NCBI GenBank assembly: GCA_054601695.1
Contig: BAAHQB010000410.1
Location: 59,023 to 123,022 of the forward strand
Direction of reading: 5' to 3'
Length of the DNA stretch: 64,000 nucleotides
DNA from: Amorphochlora amoebiformis
Taxonomy: Eukaryota; Cercozoa; Chlorarachniophyceae
The notes under the pieces were generated by a model. The model was not told where the DNA came from. It was given only the letters and a program-made list of their open reading frames with translations, and made no database searches. A program made the translations under genes and the position numbers. How positions within the stretch are numbered: position 1 is the first letter of the stretch; each line of letters begins with the position of its first letter. Below, piece after piece: positions 1 to 64,000 of the stretch.

Positions 1-146
1 AAACCCACATTCGATCAGACGCCCGCACAAAATTTTACTCTTCTCACGGCGACGTCGCCTTCCCAGACTCGACAGGGGTAGACCGAGGGGAAATCTCACG
101 AAAATCCCCAAAAATCTGATGGAGTTTCGGGTCGTCGGCTGAAATC

Positions 147-312
147 ATGAAGCTGTTGTCACGTTCGATGTCTTTGGGTAAGTCTGTGGGACGTATGTTA
201 TATTAAATATGATCCATGTGTGTATATATATGTATGTATGTAGAATGATTTAGGATATTCATACGTGTTAATACTGCATATTAGATATAGATTATATATA
301 TATATATTTTCA

Positions 313-376
<64 letters not shown>

Positions 377-410
377 GTATAATATGTATATATATACCTA
401 AATATGTAAT

Positions 411-442
<32 letters not shown>

Positions 443-455
443 TGTATACACACAC

Positions 456-496
<41 letters not shown>

Positions 497-564
497 TATA
501 TGTATACAACATAACATATGCATACAACATACATATATATATATATATTTATTTTATATATATA

Positions 565-638
<74 letters not shown>

Positions 639-656
639 TATATATACATACATACA

Positions 657-744
<88 letters not shown>

Positions 745-792
745 ATATATATATAAATTATGTATATATGTATATATATATCTATATGTATG

Positions 793-871
<79 letters not shown>

Positions 872-878
872 TACACAA

Positions 879-925
<47 letters not shown>

Positions 926-928
926 CAC

Positions 929-960
<32 letters not shown>

Positions 961-999
961 ATTATATATATACATATACACATATATATATTACATACC

Positions 1000-1036
<37 letters not shown>

Positions 1037-2359
1037 GTATAATACATATAATATATGCACATCTGATCCTTTTCCCCCCAAACAAAACCCGTAATAACAG
1101 ACATACATCAGATTCGCGCCAATCCAGTCTCATCAAACCATCCCAAATCGATAAAAAAAATGCCCACCTGAGTTATTCACCGGCAGCGAAAGAAATGCCC
1201 CGCTACTTGGCTTCTTACTCTTCGGTTTTCTCGACCTCCGACCAGGTCGACTGGTCTTTTTCGCCTTTCGGGGATCCCCGGTCCTCGGTATTGCCTTTGG
1301 TTTTTGCTCCCCTTGCGTCCACGGAAGGTGCACTTTGAATGTTGGCTTTGGTCTCTGTTGGCTAGGTGGTATAATCTTGAAGTCCAAAGTTTTCCGGTCG
1401 GTTTTGGGATTTGAGATCTCCGAACTCATTCCACGACCTGCGAGCTTCTGGAGTATCGGGAAAGGTTTTCAGCCATGCTCAAGCCGACTTTTTATTTCGG
1501 GATCCAAAAGATTTCAGCGCGAACCACTTTCGGCTTTCAGTCCAGACGTCCGTTGGAGGTCGATCGCGGACACCCGCAATCTCACGCATAAACTGCGAGA
1601 TGGAGCAGACGAGCTCACACAAAAGAGTGTCTAGTCGTATATTTTCGTCATCGTGTGGAAACCAGTCCTCGAGAAAGGGGTCACGCAAGGAGAGAGCGAC
1701 GGATGGCAGGGTTGGGCAGATCCAATACAAGGCCCGGCCACCACCTCCCGGGGTGAAGCCAATCAAGATCTATAGCGAACGCGACCTTGCTGCAGAGATG
1801 CAAAAGGTTGAATTTAACCATGTATGATCCGTCTTGTTGAGCGTAATTTAAATCTGAATTGTCCAGATCAATGAGACACTGGAATGTGTAAAAGACGTGA
1901 GCTGGAAGGCACGACTTACCGCTCTGGACAGGCTGGGGGGTCTAGTGCTGGGTGGGGCGCATGAATTGATCAACTTTACCCCCCTCTTCAAGAGAATGAA
2001 AGGTAAATCAAAAGTATAATTCATTGACTTAAATGATATAGTGATCTTTTTGGATCTCAGAATCGTTGATCAAGCAGCTGCAAAGCCTGCGTTCCAAGGT
2101 TGTCAAGCATGCTTGCAAAGTCCTGGCTTACATTTCAAGGTCAATACACACCATTCAATTGCGTACTGAATTTTTTTAGAAGATGAGTGTAAATAAATAA
2201 TCCATCAGCACCCTTCGCAATCAGTTCGAAAATTTAATGGAATTCCTCATCCCTGCCCTCGCTAATCTGAATAACAGCTCGAAGCAGGTACAAATTTTCT
2301 CTTTTCCCTAGAATCTTAAGTTTATCGCCGCATACATTATATGCATCAGTATATTATAA

Positions 2360-2404
<45 letters not shown>

Positions 2405-2424
2405 TATATGTCTATATAAATATA

Positions 2425-2455
<31 letters not shown>

Positions 2456-4139
2456 GTATACATGTATATATTTATTGCATACATACAACGTGTATCCAGG
2501 TATTTTCGGACTCCGCGAATGATTGCATGGAGACTCTTCTCATCAGCACGCGGTGCCCTCGTCGTGCTATTGGACAGATGTTGGAGACTTGCGAGTCCAA
2601 GGTTCCAGCAGTTCGTGCAAAATCAATGGATTATCTTGCAATCCTGCTGCAAGACAACTCTCCCACCGACCTTTTCAAGCACCTCTTTGACATTCAAGTG
2701 GTGCTCAAGAACCGACTCAGTGATGCCGCTGGGAACGTCCGAAGCGCTGCTCGAACAGTATTCGCAGCTCTCAAATCAAGATATCCCGCCCAAGCTGACC
2801 AGCTTGCGGCAGATTTGGATCCGAAAACTCTGCGATTGCTCACCACGGGAGCTTCAAGTGGAACTCTATCGTCCGCGGTGCATGAGAGCAAGAGAAGGGA
2901 TACCAAGCTAACTTCTAAATCCATTCTCAACGTCAAACTTGGGAACACATGGCCCGGGAAGAAGCCTGATTCTTCTTCGAAGAAGCCGCAGCAATTTTCT
3001 GCGTATTCTTCCAACACACTTGGGCCTCCCGGTACCTATGGTCCTCCTACCGAGGCTGTACATGCTCCGTCGCTTGGCCCTCCCATTGCTCCCGCCGCTG
3101 GCAAGGGCCCACAAAATTCTTCCAGACTTGGAGGCGCTAAGCGTACTTTTAAGCAGATCAATGATGAGAACAAGCGCCCTGCCAAGCTCCTTACGACTCT
3201 CCATGGAAGCGCGATTCGTGTGCTCCCGCATCACGAGCTTAACGAGGGTGATAAGACGAAGGACGAGATACACGAGATGTCTCCACAAAGCCCACCACCT
3301 ATCCCCCCTCGACTTAACCAGAAGCGGGTGTCTCAGAAGAGTTCGGTACAAGTTCGTGTTCAACAAGCAGCGACCAAACACCTCAGCCATCCAGAGTCTA
3401 ACTCAAAAATCCTTCGCCATGCGCTCGAGGATGCACAAGCGGCGAGCGGGTGGGCAGAGCGAGTGCAAACCCTAGAGGCCTTTTCAAAGTCCCTCGTAGA
3501 CTCCAGAGGTTCGATACTGCATCGGATGGCAGGGAAGATGGTTTCACTCCTGGAGAAAAGGCTTCCTGATCCCCACCAGAAAGTAGCAGGAGCTGCCCTA
3601 TACGCCACTCCGCGAATAGCAGCTTCTCTTGGGAGTGAGCTATCACTATATCTGGATCGCCTTCTTCCTCGTCTTCTTCCAAGGCTACTTGATCACAAGC
3701 CTCAGCATCATAAGCTGGCAAAGGCAGCTCTCAACGCCGTTTTTGAGCAGGTTGGCGTTGCTGCTCTGCCAACTCTGGTGCGGATGACATCGTCCCAGAT
3801 GCCTCAAGAACGTCATGCTGCGTTTATTACCCTGTCCTCGGTAGCGGCTTCATATGCTTCGTATTTCCACGTGCAGGTATATTACTCCTCCATAGTAAAC
3901 TCCAAATATGCTTACACAGATCTATGAACTAATTTTGCAGACCAACATGTCAGCTTCGATCTTGGGAGCCACGCGCTGTCTAAAAACAGCGCGCCGTGCA
4001 ATCAATCCGTTGAGGAAACCTGCAATCAACCTCCTGAAAGTATACACATTAGCCTCTACCTGTCATATGCATGGTCACAGTATATATTATATATACATAT
4101 ATATATATATATATATAATATACATATATATATATATAC

Positions 4140-4175
<36 letters not shown>

Positions 4176-4624
4176 AGTGCGTTTCTGACCTGAAATATCC
4201 ATGTATAACAGGTGTTGCAGTCCACTTTTCCATCGCATTTTGAAGACGTCGTGAGCTCATTGCACGAGAGCGACAGGACGATCGTCGTCTCGATATCAAA
4301 CAAAACAAATCACTCCTCCACAGCCCGAAAATACCGGAAGCCCGAGACCAAGCACCATAAAACCACGTCCAGCTCTAAATCGGTTTCGAAAACAAGCGAT
4401 CACGTCAATCTAAAGCCAGATACTTCCTCAAAAGAGCCTGCTGTCGTTCTAAGGGACACAGGCGGAGATGTTGTAGAGTCCCAAGAGACTCCTATGGAAC
4501 TCGAAAGAGCACCTGTACAAGTCGAGCTCGTGGATCAACCATCCATTTCCGTGTTGGTCTGGAGCAATCTGAAGCCGATGCTCGAGGTAGGGGGAGAGAC
4601 CGCGGCGTCTACACTGAGGGTACT

Positions 4625-4673
<49 letters not shown>

Positions 4674-5216
4674 CTTGTATGTATTTATCACATGTGAACA
4701 TATATGAATTTCATAACTGAGAAGTGATCTTCGTTCCACAGGCTGTGAACAAGGCCCTCTTAAACCAAGCTACAAGCATGGATGTCTGGCTGCCAACACT
4801 GAAGCATATAGTTCTCGCAGTGGACACCGACCTCTCTCTGGGTGAAACCAAGTGCATGAAGGCTCACTCCTACCAGGTACAAGCCCAGAGAAACTGTTGG
4901 AACTGTTGACTATCTCTAACTCTCGGTGGGTCCTATCAGGTGACGAAACAAGGACTATCGGTTTTGGCGGTTATGGTCGCGAAGATGGACATTCAGGTAT
5001 CTCTTTCGGCGTAGGTCCCACGCCGTAATCTTGACGTTATCATGACGTGTACACTATAACTTTTCTCAGACTTTAGAGATAGAGCTCAGGTCTTTGTCTC
5101 CGGCTTTGGTTCGATGGTTGAATCACTCTAGTGTTGTGGTAAACATTTTGACTAAAATAAAATGACTTTGAAACGTACAGTAGTGTAAAAGTTTTGTGTT
5201 GTACGTATGTATATGC

Positions 5217-5277
<61 letters not shown>

Positions 5278-5278
5278 T

Positions 5279-5324
<46 letters not shown>

Positions 5325-5723
5325 GTATGTATATATATATATATATATACATGTGTGATATAATACATTTTCCCAGGTTCGCCGATCAGTTGTGCGGTGC
5401 TTTGTATCGATCCACAACATCTTAGGGGTACATTTTGATACCTCAGTCAGTCAGACTATCATCGCTAATGAAGCTAACCCTCAGGTCGAGATATTGGACG
5501 ATATTAAAGGTCTGAATAAAAGCCAGAAAAAGCTTATTCAAGTCTACGTAAGCGATTTTTTTTTTTTTTCAATCTTTTTCAATATTTAGCTTAAATAGCA
5601 CATATTCTTGATGGATTCTCATCTTCGTTAATCAGGCCGCGAAGTCAGCTAGATCCCAAATGAACGTGAGACGAAAAACATACTGTTATATTTGTATGTG
5701 AACATATCTTATATATATATATG

Positions 5724-5788
<65 letters not shown>

Positions 5789-6099
5789 CATATATATATA
5801 TATGAGGCTTGCATGATTACAAGTGTGCACATGCAAACACACACACACACATCTATATGTTTATATATATTTAGATAGTTCATCCCTCCAAAATCTACTA
5901 TTCTGCACGCGCTCTTTCTCTCCTCGTATCTCAACATCCCCTTTCTTTTTTCACATTTCTCCTCTCTTCCCCTAATCTACACCCTGCTCTCGCACTCCCT
6001 CGCCTCCTCCTCCATATGTTCTCCCTCTCATACTCACATGGTATACATGTGTTACATCAGGTCCGGATGCCCTTGAGAGAAGTGCGGGGTTACAATTAG
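147..6099 (+). CDS. CLASP: CLASP-like microtubule-associated TOG-domain protein
   Basis: Predicted exons: 147-177, 1541-1821, 1867-2002, 2061-2139, 2209-2287, 2500-3876, 3941-4039, 4212-4619, 4742-4876, 4940-4996, 5070-5138, 5377-5547, 5636-5665, 6061-6099 (2991 nt, 996 aa, all phases agree, GT-AG throughout). CLASP family proteins bind microtubule plus ends and stabilise them. The second exon carries the start of a TOG domain ([12 protein letters not shown], as in plant CLASP), completed by exons 3-6 ([31 protein letters not shown]). A Ser/Pro/Lys-rich linker follows in the long exon 6, then a second HEAT/TOG array, another polar linker, and a C-terminal TOG-like region ending near [10 protein letters not shown]. 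The N-terminal TOG1 of plant and animal CLASPs seems absent. The first exon (ATG at 147, donor GTAAGT) and the last two exons are the least certain parts; a stop at 5699-5701 would end the protein earlier. No SxIP motif was seen. Confidence 0.88.
178..1540 (+). other. Long first intron of the CLASP-like gene
   Basis: It starts with GTAAGT and ends in a pyrimidine-rich ...GGCTTTCAG. Positions 265-1050 are almost pure (AT)n with a few CA runs. Positions 1060-1540 are of mixed composition, unlike the other introns. On the minus strand they hold an ATG-to-stop frame at 1429-1133 (98 codons, rich in Pro, Lys and Arg) that I could not link to any family or splice partner. An alternative upstream exon or regulatory sequence may lie here. 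Confidence 0.5.
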
Positions 6100-6356
6100 T
6101 ATAAAATGTCGGCACTAGCTGGCCTTCGAATTCTGCCACTTAGTGAACGACTGTATTTACAATGCCGTTGTGCTGTGATTGCATAAGATTTAAGACCATC
6201 AGTGATTGAGTTTGCACAGTTTAACTTGTTACATCGTCGAGATCGTCCGTAGTAGAATATATTCTAGATCTAGTAGATACTAGACACTGTCACAGTAGTA
6301 GACAGTAGATATATCTAGTATATATTGTTATAAACAGTAATATATATATATATCTA

Positions 6357-6408
<52 letters not shown>

Positions 6409-6564
6409 GATATATTATAATATATATATATTAGATATTATATATATATATATATATATACTAGATATATATATATATCATATATTAGATATTATATATA
6501 TATATATATTAATACTATGTGGCATAGTACTATAATCTAATACATTTAGTACCGTACTAACTAG
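6100..6564. other. Convergent intergenic region between genes 1 and 2
   Basis: Single-copy, AT-leaning sequence up to about 6290, then (AT)n interrupted by repeated TAGTA/CTAGATA words to about 6530. No gene seen. It should contain both 3' ends. Confidence 0.5.
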
Positions 6565-17864
<11,300 letters not shown>

Positions 17865-18302
17865 TGCGTCTCCAGGAAGTCTCCGGAGAACTAGATCTCC
17901 GGGGAATCCCGGGGATTCGATATTTTCACTTCTCCAGAGGGCGACCAGACGCCAACCTTTCCCGCGTCCCTAACGTTGCCCCTCTACTACTGTTCTCTTC
18001 TGTATTTGTGAGCAATATCGATTGGGGGAAGGAGAGGGAGCTAGCTGGCCAGAGGTGTCAATTTGTCATCATCGTTTGGAGAAGCAATCTATTTTGGGAT
18101 ATTGTTAAAGGGCTGGTAAATTAAAGGGTGCTATCAACTTATAAAAGCTTATTATTATACTTCTTTAGCTGATTATCCGCCTAACGAAACGCTCAAAGCC
18201 ACATCATTCCTACCGTCACCCGGACTCACCCCATTATTTTATACACCAGCTTGCTGGGGCTGGGGAGTACCCTCCCACTGGATTACAGCGAGGCTCGAGA
18301 AA
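17865..18302. promoter_or_regulatory. Divergent upstream region of genes 2 and 3
   Basis: Non-repetitive, moderate-GC sequence of 438 bp between two outward-facing start codons. I see no clear TATA box. A CTTTAG acceptor at 18161-18168 opens a frame that runs into gene 3's first exon, so that gene may have an extra upstream exon here. Confidence 0.45.
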
Positions 18303-20813
<2,511 letters not shown>

Positions 20814-21289
20814 CACGTCGAAACCCTCAAAACAAAAAAACCAATTTCACTGAAAGTTTGAAGCATCATTCAAATTTTGAAACATTTTTAAATTTTTTTT
20901 CAGTGGGCATTCCAAGACCTCTACACTCGATTTCACCTAATCGAGTACGTCCGTTAGGCGAGCCATCCACTTCGTTTTTTTTTTTTCCACAGCATTAGTC
21001 ACCGTGGGTAAGACATTTAATTATAATTATAACTGTAGCATAAGTTGAATGTGGTACGTACCTGGAGTACGTACAGCTACATATTCCCGACTTATTTTTT
21101 TTTAAGTGTCACAACAATAAAGCGCAAGTGTATTTGCACATGTGGCAGAGCTGCGGATTCGGTTCTACGCTCTAGACTAGGATAGTTTTTAAATATTTGC
21201 ATAGGCGACTGAACGCGAGTCCTTGAGTTCTACATTCATTAATTGTAATATTTGTATCAATCTACAAATCTAGAGTGACGGCAAATCTG

Positions 21290-21325
<36 letters not shown>

Positions 21326-21347
21326 TTTTATATATATATATATCTAG

Positions 21348-21414
<67 letters not shown>

Positions 21415-21522
21415 GTATACTAGATATATATGAATCATAGTATATATATAATATCTAGAATATATATATATATATATATATATATGATATATATATATAC
21501 TAGATATATATATATATACTAG

Positions 21523-21554
<32 letters not shown>

Positions 21555-21567
21555 CTAGATATACTAG

Positions 21568-21599
<32 letters not shown>

Positions 21600-21605
21600 A
21601 TATAC

Positions 21606-21636
<31 letters not shown>

Positions 21637-21893
21637 TGTGTATATATCTAGTATATACCTATATTTTTATATATATCTAGTGTCTAGAGTATATATATAT
21701 ATATGTATGTATATATATATGTGTATATATATACTAGATATATCTAGATATATCTAGATATATGCTAGATGTATATGTCTAGTATCTAGAGTCTAGAGAG
21801 TATATAGATAGTATAGATATGTACGATTGTATATATCCAATTTAAAATATAACTTATATATATACTAGATATATATACTAGATATATATCATG

Positions 21894-21947
<54 letters not shown>

Positions 21948-21977
21948 CTAGGTGTGTACACTAGGTGTGTGTGTGTG

Positions 21978-22030
<53 letters not shown>

Positions 22031-22284
22031 GAGTGTGTATATGCATATGTGTGTATGCATGCATAATCGATTATGACAATGATTAATTGAATCACTAAGG
22101 CCAGACATATATACTCTAGATACCATGATATATTTAACATTAGTTATATACATTTATAATATAGTCCCAGAGTGATCTACTAAGATATACTCAATAGCCC
22201 AACGTCGCAGTGTCTAATTTAGCACATCCTTTCCAACTTCTAATAACTTGTACATGTACACAGGCAAATTCAAGCCGAATTAAT
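20814..22284. other. Convergent intergenic region between genes 3 and 4
   Basis: From 20814 to about 21290 single-copy AT-rich sequence, with an AATAAA at about 21115 and two good acceptor-like sites (TTTTTTTTCAG near 20903, TTTTTTCCACAG near 20993) followed by strong donors (GTACGT, GTAAGA). These could be spliced 3' UTR or an alternative 3' end. From 21290 to 22060 (AT)n mixed with CTAGATA words and (TG)n. No gene seen. Confidence 0.5.
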
Positions 22285-22669
22285 TTACTGGCGCGCCTTA
22301 ACCGAGCAAGCATACCTTCTGAACTCTTCCGACCTCTTAAACCTTAGGAAACAACCCTGTCGAAGCAATCTTAATATCTGTCTCTGCGCGCTATCGAACA
22401 GATTTACGGTCAGTGCTGAGGGCGAGTTCTGGGAGATGACGAAGACAACGGCCTTTCGCGTCGAACCAGGTATATTGACGGGGGTGCGGAGATCTAGCGT
22501 CTTGCCGTTTTTCGGTTTCTTCTGGTCGGGCCTAGCGTTGTTATACTACGGTGTATATCGTGTAATGTTACGTGTAGATAGGTTAGTAGCTTGTATTGCA
22601 TAACTCGTATTTATTTTACAAATCAATGTATGATGTATATTGATATGCATATATAGAAATACGTATATG

Positions 22670-22710
<41 letters not shown>

Positions 22711-23278
22711 TGTATGACATTCAATGACTCAGTGACATCATCCTTCATATATCACAATTATCCACCTACCCAAAACTCAGTCGGCCCTCGTCACTCAGAA
22801 AACGCCTACAGATATACCGAGCGATCCCATGCGCCTTGCCTCGATCGCCAGATCGAAATGCCGCCTTGTACCGCTCGACGAACCGATCAAATTCAATGTT
22901 TTCGCTTGCATGTGTCCTGCGCAGATAAGCAGAAAAGTACCGCATGCCCTGCGGGTGGGCACACACTGCCTCGAAGCCCAGGGGATCACGCGAGAGGTCG
23001 GGAACCGATATAGAGGTAGCGGTAACTGTAGCACGTACCCTTTCGATCGAGCATTCTCTCTTCCCGTCCGATGACGACCGTGGCGAGGGTGAGGAGAGGC
23101 GCGAGAATGACTGAGGAATGGGCGGGAGGATCGAGAACTGACGTCGGTGGAGAGAGTTTGCGGACGTTCGGGGTGAGTAGAGGGCGGAGATCCGCGTCCG
23201 AAGCGAAGACTGGCTGCTCATCGCTGACTTCTGGACTCCCCGCCAAATGCAAGGAGTAGTCTTTGCATTCAGATGCAT
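22285..23278 (-). CDS. RGS-domain protein (regulator of G-protein signalling)
   Basis: Exons 23278-22770 and 22531-22285 (756 nt, 251 aa; donor GG|GTAGGT, acceptor GCTAG). RGS domains speed GTP hydrolysis by G-alpha subunits. The first about 95 residues are Ser/Arg-rich and look disordered. The rest is the RGS domain: DPLGFEAVCAHPQGMRYF, then SENIEFDRFVERYKAAF, ARYICRRFLSDEG, VNIPGSTRKAV, LFDSAQRQILRLLRQGCF and LRFKRSEEF, matching the helix order of the family. The stop follows directly after the domain. The start is the first ATG after an in-frame stop; a second Met 19 codons in is possible. An open frame on the opposite strand of exon 2 is a shadow. Confidence 0.9.
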
Positions 23279-29201
<5,923 letters not shown>

Positions 29202-29518
29202 GATTCGTCGGCAAACCCTGGGTTCAACCAAAGAATTTTAATTTTTTCAATCCTTTCACGCGATAAAATCAGACTTTCGAAAGATAATTTCCATTACTCC
29301 GTACAGGGGATATTTGTACACATGGATTCCTTTGATACGGCAGGGATATTGGAAAGAACAGAGATATAGGCGAGGGAGAAGGTGGAGGAACCAACCGGCG
29401 TCCATTCCAGGGTCCCGAGTGTGTGTCCCGCCTTTGTCCTAAATTTGCTTCATTATTTATCTTTTCGGGAATTCCCGCGTTGAGCCCACCTGGAGAAGGT
29501 CTTTTGGGGGCGTGGATA
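29202..29518. promoter_or_regulatory. Divergent upstream region of genes 5 and 6
   Basis: 317 bp of non-repetitive sequence between two outward-facing ATGs. No clear core element recognised. Confidence 0.4.
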
Positions 29519-35893
<6,375 letters not shown>

Positions 35894-36156
35894 TGTAGAC
35901 CTTCTTGTTGTCTCCAGATGACCGTACGTCTGATGACCTGACGATGCCATGATTTAAATTTAATCTATCATGCCAATCGTATGTCTAGTATGCATGTAAA
36001 CTAGAAAGATATTGCAAGTGTCATGAATCATGATTAATCCTGTTGAATTCTAATCCTAATTATTTGTTTCACCGAATTGTTAGAACTTCGCTAGCGCAGC
36101 GCTGATAATGGTCAACCGTCCGTAATCTAGACTCTAGAGACTAACACTAATATATA

Positions 36157-36190
<34 letters not shown>

Positions 36191-36585
36191 ATATATATCT
36201 AGTATATGTGCATCTAGGTGCATATATACATATATATATATATATATACTGTAATATACTGTGACATCAAGATTTAGACTACTGGTAACTACGTCATATA
36301 CTGATATAAGCTTAGTGCTACACACGAGACATAAGTTTATTTAAAATTATGATATTGTCTATGTATATCTAGGTATATACTAGATATATATAATATTATA
36401 TATTTCTACCCCAAAAAAAGGGGCTGCCTTATAACAGAAGTCTCAGAAAGTATTAATCCGAAAGTTTGTTCAAATCTAGCAAATTTCCAAGAAATCCAGG
36501 AAAAACTACACGCATATATAGACTAGAAAGATATACTTCATTTTCTTTTTTTCAAATAATTTTTCGGAGGGGGGGGGGGAAGGGG
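35894..36585. other. Convergent intergenic region between genes 6 and 7
   Basis: Single-copy AT-rich sequence with short (AT)n blocks near 36150-36245 and a poly-G run near 36569. No coding exon recognised. Confidence 0.55.
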
Positions 36586-56000
<19,415 letters not shown>

Positions 56001-56738
56001 AGCACAAACTAAATCCCGTAAATTTCAAACATTTTTCGGAGAGTTCTACAATTTTTCGGAAAATCCGGATGGGGGAGGGGGGGAACGTAAAAAAGGGCGA
56101 GGGGGGTTGGGGAGCGTGGGAACGAAAAAGTGGGGGGGGGAGGAGATTGGGGACGGGGGGTACCCTTTTGACGAAATCTTTTGCTATGATGAAGGCTCGG
56201 GATGGTGACTCCTTTCCAATGTGATGGGTTCTGAACTTCTGATGCCGTGATATTATCAAGATCTAAATCCCGGGATTAAGGCGTAAAACACCCGGTTTTA
56301 GCATGACTTTCCCGGTTTTCGGAATCCATAAAAAACAGGATTATCTCTATATATTTTTATATACTGATATCTAATTCTAGATATCCTTTTATTATATTTA
56401 AAATATCGGCCTTCAGAATCTTTTGATTCTTTCACGTCGTCGACCTTCGTATCGGAGGTCATGACCGCATAACTGCAGACTTAACCCAGTTCGATATTCG
56501 CAAACCCAATTCTCACATTCACACGAACACAAAATCATTCATCTGAAAATCGTTCTCTAATCTCCGATGAAAGGCTTTGTTTCGCTCTTTCATCGCCATC
56601 GGAGCTTTCCGAACATGGTGTTCAAAAACTTAATAAATCGGCTAATTTCAGGCAAGGGAATCGCGCGAACAGTGCGGAACCCAAGATTTTTGGGAACGGA
56701 ACCCATAAACTCAAATAGATTTGACCAGATCTCGAAGA
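56001..56738. promoter_or_regulatory. Divergent upstream region of genes 7 and 8
   Basis: 738 bp without (AT)n or telomeric repeats, holding G-rich runs near 56068-56160. It separates the SDR start (56000, minus) from the esterase start (56739, plus). A minus-strand open frame across 56257-55948 overlaps it and is judged non-coding except for the first SDR exon, which is in another frame. Confidence 0.5.
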
Positions 56739-63964
<7,226 letters not shown>

Positions 63965-64000
63965 GTATGTACATCGCTAGCTCTCTAAAAAAATCTCTCG

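Noticed and set aside
1330-1766. Minus-strand frame across CLASP exon 2 with one in-frame TGA, looking like a recoded stop
   Set aside because: It mirrors the plus-strand coding exon with shared third positions; TGA ends the RGS-neighbour gene 5 elsewhere, so recoding is unlikely.
22247-22603. Plus-strand open frame of about 118 codons opposite RGS exon 2
   Set aside because: The minus strand completes the RGS domain exactly; the plus frame is a shadow.

Overview
The window looks like nuclear DNA of a eukaryote, most likely a protist or alga. Evidence: protein-coding exons of ordinary composition are cut by many introns; the protein families are eukaryotic (CLASP, RGS, ELYS-like, ubiquitin-like, pectinacetylesterase/NOTUM); and the simple repeats are (AT)n plus many interstitial TTAGGG/CCCTAA arrays, i.e. 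telomere-type sequence. I cannot name the taxon from sequence alone. || Most of the window looks like repeat desert, but I read nearly all of it as eight genes, in order: (1) CLASP-like microtubule protein, + strand, 147-6099, 14 exons. (2) Unrecognised membrane protein with signal peptide, - strand, 17864-6565, 15 exons. (3) Multi-pass membrane (possibly 7TM) protein, + strand, 18303-20813. (4) RGS-domain protein, - strand, 23278-22285. (5) Small secreted cysteine-containing protein, - strand, 29201-24620. (6) Beta-propeller / coiled / ubiquitin-like / ELYS-like protein, + strand, 29519-35893. (7) Membrane-anchored extended short-chain dehydrogenase (SDR), - strand, 56000-36586, 25 exons of 16-78 nt. 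(8) Secreted pectinacetylesterase/NOTUM-type hydrolase, + strand, from 56739 past the right edge. Pairs 2/3, 5/6 and 7/8 are head to head (short shared upstream regions); 1/2, 3/4 and 6/7 are convergent. || Genes 2, 7 and 8 are shredded into tiny exons sitting in introns made of (AT)n, GA/CT tracts and telomeric arrays. I recovered them by finding short non-repeat islands with an acceptor and a donor on one strand and joining them; for gene 7 all 24 junctions keep phase (1182 nt, divisible by 3) and the joined product reads as a complete SDR with GxxGxxG and YxxxK motifs. || Two patterns stand out. First, the repeats themselves carry splice sites: GTATAT from (AT)n, GTAACC and CCCTAG/CCCTAAG from the telomeric arrays, and the arrays lie mostly in the CCCTAA sense of the transcript. 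Second, introns hold repeated copies of exon edges: copies of an exon's 5' edge with its acceptor lie upstream of it, copies of its 3' edge with its donor lie downstream. || All splice models are by eye; RNA data or homology searches would settle them.
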